DNA from: Prochilodus magdalenae
Lineage: Eukaryota; Chordata; Actinopteri; Characiformes; Prochilodontidae
NCBI GenBank assembly: GCA_024036415.1
Contig: JAMWET010003459.1
Coordinates: forward strand, 21,001-85,000
Direction of reading: 5' to 3'
DNA length: 64,000 bases
Under the pieces are notes generated by a model, which was not told the DNA's origin, searched no databases, and saw only the letters and a program-made list of their open reading frames with translations. Numbering within the stretch: position 1 is the first letter of the stretch; the number at the start of each line of letters is the position of its first letter. Below, one piece after another: positions 58,020 to 64,000 of the stretch. A program made the position numbers and the translations under genes.

Positions 58020-59274
58020 CCTCCACCCAACCCAGACACGCACACCTTCAGTTAAGCTTCTGGTTTAGTTCTACACACCAGTGCTCTCCTAAACTAGCCC
58101 ACCAAAGTGGTAGAAGTGGTGAGTACATAGCAGCAGTGCCCCCTGTTGGCCAAAAACAAGCACAACACAAGAGGTCTGCTTGCCTTCACTGGTCTTTCTT
58201 AGGACTTTCCATTGTTTATATAATTCCCAGTTAAAAATGGGGACGATTCTGGGGACAGGACACCAAAACCAGATGGCAGACTAAAAATAAGTGGACTTTT
58301 TTTTATTGCTGGCATAGTGCAACATGCAAGCGCATGGATCTGCTGTGGATACCCTTGGTGCGGAAGACTCAGGGGGGGTGTGGAGGCTGGATGCGTTGGT
58401 TTGATCAATAATGGAGGAGTCATCTGCTGATGGAGTTGCTGAGAGAGGCAGGCAGCCTCTAATGAAGGGCTGGATTGATGCTGCGCTCTTGATGTTGCTG
58501 TCACAGCGACAGCTCACCTAACCCACATCAGGCCACCAACATGGTTTCTGTAACTTGCTTGCATGAGCTACACCCCCCAACACCCAGCCACCACCACCCA
58601 CACAATCCCCGATTACTCTGTATGTACTCTGTTGTAGCCAAGAAGTCCACAGTTTGCTTCTTTAGTTAGCTACACGGCCGATGGAGTTCTAAGCAATGGC
58701 AACTTGTAACCATTAGTTAGCATGACCAAACAGCATGGCTAAACCATGGCTCGCTTGCCTCAGGCCAGATAACCTCAAGTAGCTTTGCTCACATGCCTTA
58801 TAACACTGTCTGATTGTGCAACTGTCGTCTATAAAAATGGACACAGTTCAGGCAAGTTAGCATGTAGGCTACTGTGTTTTTAGCTATGCTAAATACTTCA
58901 GTCCAGTTTTATAGATGACAATAAGTTACACAGTGTCAGAAACCACATAAACCAGGCTACCTGAGCTTACTCAATAAGCCAGCAAGACATGGAAGCAGGT
59001 GTGTAATGATTTAGCTATGCTAGTTGTGCTATGCTAACAAACAACATTCAGGGTTCACTATGGTAACTGCTAGAAGGACCAGAATGTACCAGCATGGCCA
59101 GTCACCATCGAAACCAGGATATGTTGGGATTGGAGTGCAAATTTGATGGTCAACCCGCATGACTAAGCTTCCTGACCAGCTAAACCAGCATCATACACAC
59201 ATTCCATGCTGGTTTAAGCTGGCCTATCGCTGGTCTGCACTGCTTTAGTCGTGCTTCAGTACTTTCGTCCAGAT
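58020..59274. other. Intergenic, unidentified
   Basis: No known repeat or domain recognised. A minus-strand open frame at 58199-58504 followed by AATAAA (58293 region) has no recognised family. Confidence 0.4.
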
Positions 59275-60420
59275 TCATAGATGACACCATGTTAGGACAC
59301 TGTTGGCTGGACAGATTTGGTTGACTCTGATCCACCTACACCACCACAACACACGCTAACACACCACCACCACCACGTCAGTGTCACTGTAGTGCTACTT
59401 TCGTCCAGTTTTATAGATGGCACTATGTTAGGACGCTGTTGGCTGAACAGATTTGGTTGACTCTGATCCACTTACACCACCACAACACACGCTAACACAC
59501 CACCACCACGTCAGTGTCACTGCAGTGCTACTTTTGTCCAGTTTTATAGATGACACTATGTTAGGACGCTGTTGGCTGGGCAGATTTGGTTGGTTGACTC
59601 TGATCCACTTACACCACCACAACACATGCTAACACACCACCACCACGTCACTGCAGTGCTACTTTCATCCAGTTTTATAGATGGCACTATGTTAGGACGC
59701 TGTTGGCTGGGCAGATTTGGTTGACTCTGATCCACCTACACCACCACAACACATGCTAAAACACCACCACCACCACGTCAGTGTCACTGCAGTGCTACTT
59801 TTGTCCAGTTTTATAGATGGCACTATGTTAGGACGCTGTTGGCAGGACAGATTTGGTTGGTTGATCCACCTACACCACCACAACACACGCTAACACACCA
59901 CCACCACGTCACTGCAGTGCTACTTTTGTCCAGTTTTATAGATGGCACTATGTTAGGACGCTGTTGGCTGGACAGATTTGGTTGACTCTGATCCACCTAC
60001 ACCACCTACACCACCACAACACATGCTAACACACCACCACCATGTCACTGTCACTGCAGTGCTACTTTTGTCCAGTTTTATAGATGACACTATGTTAGGA
60101 CGCTGTTGGCTGGGCAGATTTGGTTGGTTGACTCTGATCCACTTACACCACCACAACACATGCTAACACACCACCACCATGTCACTGTCACTGTCCAGCT
60201 ACACCACCACAACACATGCTAACACACCACCACCACCACGTCACTGCAGTGCTACTTTTGTCCAGTTTTATAGATGACACTATGTTAGGACGCTGTTGGC
60301 TGGGCAGATTTGGTTGGTTGACTCTGATCCACCTACACCACCACAACACACGCTAACACACCACCACCACGTCAGTGTCACTGCAGTGCTGGGAATGATC
60401 CACCACCCACATCATGCTTG
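59275..60420. repeat. ~130-bp tandem array derived from MITE family 2
   Basis: About eight units, each with TTTTATAGATGGCACTATGT-TAGGACGCTGTTGGCTG, GATTTGGTTGACTCTGATCC and the CACCACCACGTCAGTGTCAC core. The core equals part of the MITE at 26290-26870; the last unit continues into further MITE sequence (GGAATGATCCACCACCCAC). Confidence 0.9.
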
Positions 60421-61065
60421 CTCTGTGGTGCCAGATCTCTTCCCATGACCAGTGAGTGCCAAACTCAACATCTAATAGCACTAGTGCAGCTGTGCATGGC
60501 CCATTACTTTTGCACAGATAAACCAAGTGGAATATCCCATAACTCCACTTACTGTTCTGTGTTACCCTGTCGTCATGCCCATCTGGGCAGGCAAAGTAGG
60601 TGTTTGGTTTATTGACCCCAATCACTCTGACTGTGGTTAAGGAAATGGTGTCTGATCGTCTCCTACTGTTTGCTCTCAAAGCCCATAAACTGGAGGTGAT
60701 GCGTATAACAGGTCTGATAGGCCCTCATATTCAGTCACATGGGCACATGTCGATTTTCCAAACAATGAAATTCAACACGGCATTGCACCTTCATTCTGCA
60801 TGGACAGTTCTGTGTTGTTTACCCATAATCCACGGCTTATTGGGCCAGTTAGCACTGAGCGGCTCCTCCTAATCAATACGGATATGATATTCAGGTTCCC
60901 AGCAGTAACGCTAGCCATGTGGCTTCCTTCTGCATTACCATGTATCTGTCAGAGAGCGTTTGGTAGCAGTTGTATATCATAGGAGGCTAACCAGTCCCAG
61001 ATCATCATTGCTTCTCCACCAAACGTCTGTTGGCACTACGTGTTCTGGTAGGTAGCGTGGATTTT
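60421..61065. other. Intergenic, unidentified
   Basis: No feature recognised. Confidence 0.4.
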
Positions 61066-61610
61066 TGATGAACTCACCGAACAAAAAATGAGTCACCTTG
61101 TGTGTTTAAGATTGTATTAACTTGAGGTTCCTGCAGATGGCGCTGCTGCACGAGGACGATGGGGCTATAAATCCCTGCAGGGTGTGAGTGATGGGATCCA
61201 TAGATTGGTAAGAGGTGGTACGGTGCAGGGAATGTCTCGTTCCATGTGTGGAAAATGGCTCCAGAGCAGATGTTAATGATTGGCTAAAAGGAGGGACTGA
61301 GCATGTGGGCGTGGCCAAAGACCATAGTGTGGAGGAAGTAGCTGAGTCTGCTGGTGTATGGAAGCAGCGTACGGGTCTACAGGCAGTGAGAAAATCCCAG
61401 TCTACAGGGAATTCTCCTCAGAATTGTTCCAGGGTGGGCTTCCACCAAATCTGGCCCAGCTGACCAATGCTTGGATGCAAGTGTGGCTGAAAAGTGAGGT
61501 GGCCTACATCCAGAAACTTGTCCAATCCATGCCAAATCCAATCACAGCTGTTATTGGTGCTCGTGGGGGGATTACACACTACAGGCAGCCCTAGCAGGGT
61601 GGAAGTTCAC
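61066..61610 (+). mobile_element. Internally deleted Tc1-like element, best copy
   Basis: Begins with GAGTCACCTTGTGTG and CCTGCAGATGGCGCTGCTGC, then encodes HSVEEVAESAGVWKQRTG (helix-turn-helix) and SEVAYIQKLVQSMPNPITAV followed by IGARGGITHY, the usual end of a Tc1 transposase. The catalytic DDE region is absent. Confidence 0.8.
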
Positions 61611-62697
61611 CACGTCACTTGGGGCAGAGGTAGGACCCTATGACAGTGCCAGTACCCTTTCTATGGCTATGTGCTTGATCGTATACCCCTGTTACCAATG
61701 ACTGAAACACTTGAACTCCAATAATGGCCCCTGTCTTTATAGTGCCCCCTTATTCAGCATGGCTAACTCGTAGCTCTGAAGCAAGATGGGGGAATTAGCA
61801 TGCTGTGGTAAAGTTTAGTACAGTAGTAGAGCCCCTACTAGTAGTAGAGTAGTAGAGCCATCCCCAGCAATGCTGTTGGGTGAAGGCCTTTTGTTCCAGC
61901 CGGATAGCAGAGGCCTGCTCTGCCGGTTGTTAGTGGCTCCTGATTGGGGCTTTACTTAATAATTCATGAAGGCTGTCCATAAATATTTGAGTGTGGTCAT
62001 GTTTGAATGCCTGCCTTGTGGTGGATGACGGCATTCAGGGAGAAGAACAAATGATGAATGCGGTTGTCCAAAATGGCTGTTAGGCATAGTGCAAGGTCAG
62101 CTTTACTTCTAGCTTACAGTGAATTCCCCTCGTGGTCGTTCGGCAGAAGGAGACAGGAGGGAGAAAAAGCCAGAAGATGGCTGTTGGTGTCGCAGCTCCC
62201 TGCCCTCTTCTGTAAATGCAGGTGTCGGCGTGTCACCGGAGCTATTCATCTCCCTTAGAAACACATACAGCTCACTTACCCGGTAAGTGAGTCAATTAAG
62301 CACTGCCATGGAACTGATGTGTCGATAAAGGTGAATATCAACGAGGCGCAAGTGTTTTGAAGGAAACAGAGATGTTGGGCTCCTGTCAGGTCTACGCAAT
62401 GCTCAGGGTGTTCTGGGATCAACATGAGAACTGAAGTCTGGTAATGGACAGGAGCTGAAAAGGGTTACGTGCCATAAAGCTATAACGAGCCTGATGTAAA
62501 CGCTCCAATATTAAAGGGCCCATATCATGGAAAAGCAAATCTCAGATTCTGGGGAATAAGAGTTAGATGCCGTATGTAAAGTTTACTCCCCAGTCCATAC
62601 AGTGATTATGAGGCAGCTAAGATCAAAAAGTGTTTTTACAGATCCGCTAGTAGACCCTTTCCACAGTCACTGCATCCGGTTGTGAATAGTAGTAATA
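61611..62697. other. Low-repeat stretch, possible conserved non-coding sequence
   Basis: Few repeats. Homeodomain-type core TTAATAATTCATGAA near 61955 and a 21-bp palindrome at 62271-62291 (CTCACTTACC, C, GGTAAGTGAG). No supported coding frame. Conservation cannot be judged here. Confidence 0.3.
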
Positions 62698-64000
62698 CTC
62701 ATGAGAGATTAGGTCATAGTTATGAGATGCTAAGTCTTAATTATGAGAAAGTAGGTCATAATTATGACATAGTAAGTCATAAATATGAGATAGAAAGTCT
62801 TATGAAAATGTAGATCATAATTATGAGATAGTAGGTCATAATTATCAGATTGTAAGTCATACTTGTGAGAAGGTAGGTCATAATTATGAGACAGTAAGTC
62901 ATAAATATGAGATAGAAAGTCTTAATTATGAAAATGTAGATTGTAATTATGAGATAGAAAGTCATATATATATGAGATGGTAAGTCTTAATTATGAGATG
63001 TTAAATCAATTATGAGATAGTAAGTCATAATTATCAGATGCTAAGTTATACTTGTGAGAAAGTAGGTCATAAGTATGAGATAGTAAGTCTTAATTATGAG
63101 AATGTACGTCATAATTATGAGATAGTAAGTCAAAATTATGAGATAGTAGTTCATAATTATCAGATGCTAAGTCATACTTGTGAGAAGGTAGGTCATAATT
63201 ATGAGACAATAAGTCATAAATATGAGATAGAAAGTCTTAATTATGAAAATGTAGATTGTAATTATGAGATAGAAAGTCATAAATATGAGATGGTAAGTCT
63301 TAATTATGAGATAGTAAATCATAATTATGAGATAGTAAGTCATAATTATCAGACGCTAAGTCATACTTGTGAGAAAGTAGGTCATAATTATGAGATAGTA
63401 GGTCATAATTATCAGATTGTAAGTCATACTTGTGAGAACGTAGGTCAAAATTATGAGATAGTAGTTCATAATGATCAGATTGTAAGTCATACCTGTGAGA
63501 AGGTAGGTCATGATTATGAGACAGTAAGTCATAAATATGAGATAGAAAGTCTTAATTATGAGATAGTAAGTCATAATTGTGAGATGCTAAGTCATAATTG
63601 TGAGATGTTAAGTCATACTTGTGAGAAAGTAGGTCATAATTATGAGATAGTAAGTCATAATTATCAGATGCTAAGTCATACTTGTGAGAAGGTAGGTCAT
63701 AATTACAATAAGTCATAAATATGAGATAGAAAGTCATAAATATGAGATGGTAAGTCTTAATTATAGGATAGTAAGTCATAATTATCAGATACTAAGTCAT
63801 ACTTGTGAGAAAGTAGGTCATAATTATGAGATAGTAGGTCATAATTATCAGATTGTAAGTCATACTTGTGAGAAGGTAGGTCATAATTATGAGATAGTAA
63901 ATCATAAATATGAGATAGAAAGTCTTAATTATGAAAATGTAGATTGTAATTATGAGATAAAAAGTCATAAATATGAGATGGTAAGTCTTAAGTTAAATAT
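62698..64000. repeat. 21-bp minisatellite running off the window end
   Basis: Units like GTAAGTCATAATTATGAGAT-A, with an ordered series of variants (GAAAGTCTTAATTATGAAAA-T, GTAGATTGTAATTATGAGAT-A). The marker unit GAAAGTCTTAATTATGAAAA recurs at 62915 and 63230, exactly 315 bases (15 units) apart, and again at 63918. Confidence 0.96.

Noticed and set aside
57480..58055. 191-codon open frame
   Set aside because: It runs through a Tc1 fragment into a SINE-like segment; a chance fusion of repeats, not a gene.
63038..63718. 226-codon frame with YEIVSHN-like heptads
   Set aside because: Read-through of the 21-bp minisatellite; the heptad is the unit length, not a coiled coil under selection.

Overview
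The window is vertebrate nuclear DNA, most probably from a teleost fish (possibly an otophysan such as a characin or catfish). This is inferred from spliced genes with GT-AG introns, very long dinucleotide and tetranucleotide arrays, abundant Tc1-like, hAT and L2-type elements, and tRNA-derived SINEs with a fish-type tail. There are no operons, ribosome binding sites or bacterial genes.

The only host protein genes I can support are two phospholipid scramblase (PLSCR) paralogues arranged head to tail on the + strand. Copy A (263-18693, nine visible coding exons, 5' end outside the window) encodes a proline-rich N-terminus plus a complete scramblase domain. Copy B (44532-55445, eight coding exons, 263 residues, start and stop both present) has a shorter N-terminus. 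The five exons after the domain-opening exon match in length (43, 221, 162 and 162 nt, then a 39-42 nt terminal exon) and in intron phase, so the genes arose by tandem duplication. B keeps the usual cysteine cluster and calcium-loop acids, while A has lost part of both, which suggests divergence in membrane anchoring and calcium response. A candidate promoter and non-coding first exon for B lies near 36.5-36.8 kb.

Everything else is intronic or intergenic and heavily repeated. 0-19 kb: copy A with a 1.2-kb 14-bp minisatellite, a Tc1 fossil, a duplicated block split by a hAT element with a perfect 8-bp target duplication, an L2-type reverse transcriptase fragment, a tRNA-Gly-like gene, SINEs and a 1.3-kb 26-bp minisatellite. 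19-36 kb: intergenic, with a SINE-derived satellite (21-22.2 kb), Tc1 relics, a GC-rich unidentified block (24.5-26 kb), a 232-bp triplication, a 0.73-kb GATA/GACA array and a large inverted repeat (35.6-36.3 kb). 36-56 kb: copy B, with a duplicated segment carrying nested insertions, Tc1 relics and a 2.8-kb 21-bp minisatellite. 56-64 kb: internally deleted Tc1 elements, a 130-bp tandem array, a less repetitive stretch near 62 kb and a 21-bp minisatellite that runs off the window end.

I found no wholly new biological system. The most useful leads are the divergent scramblase pair, the dated hAT insertion, the SINE that became a satellite, and the foldback DNA just upstream of the B promoter.
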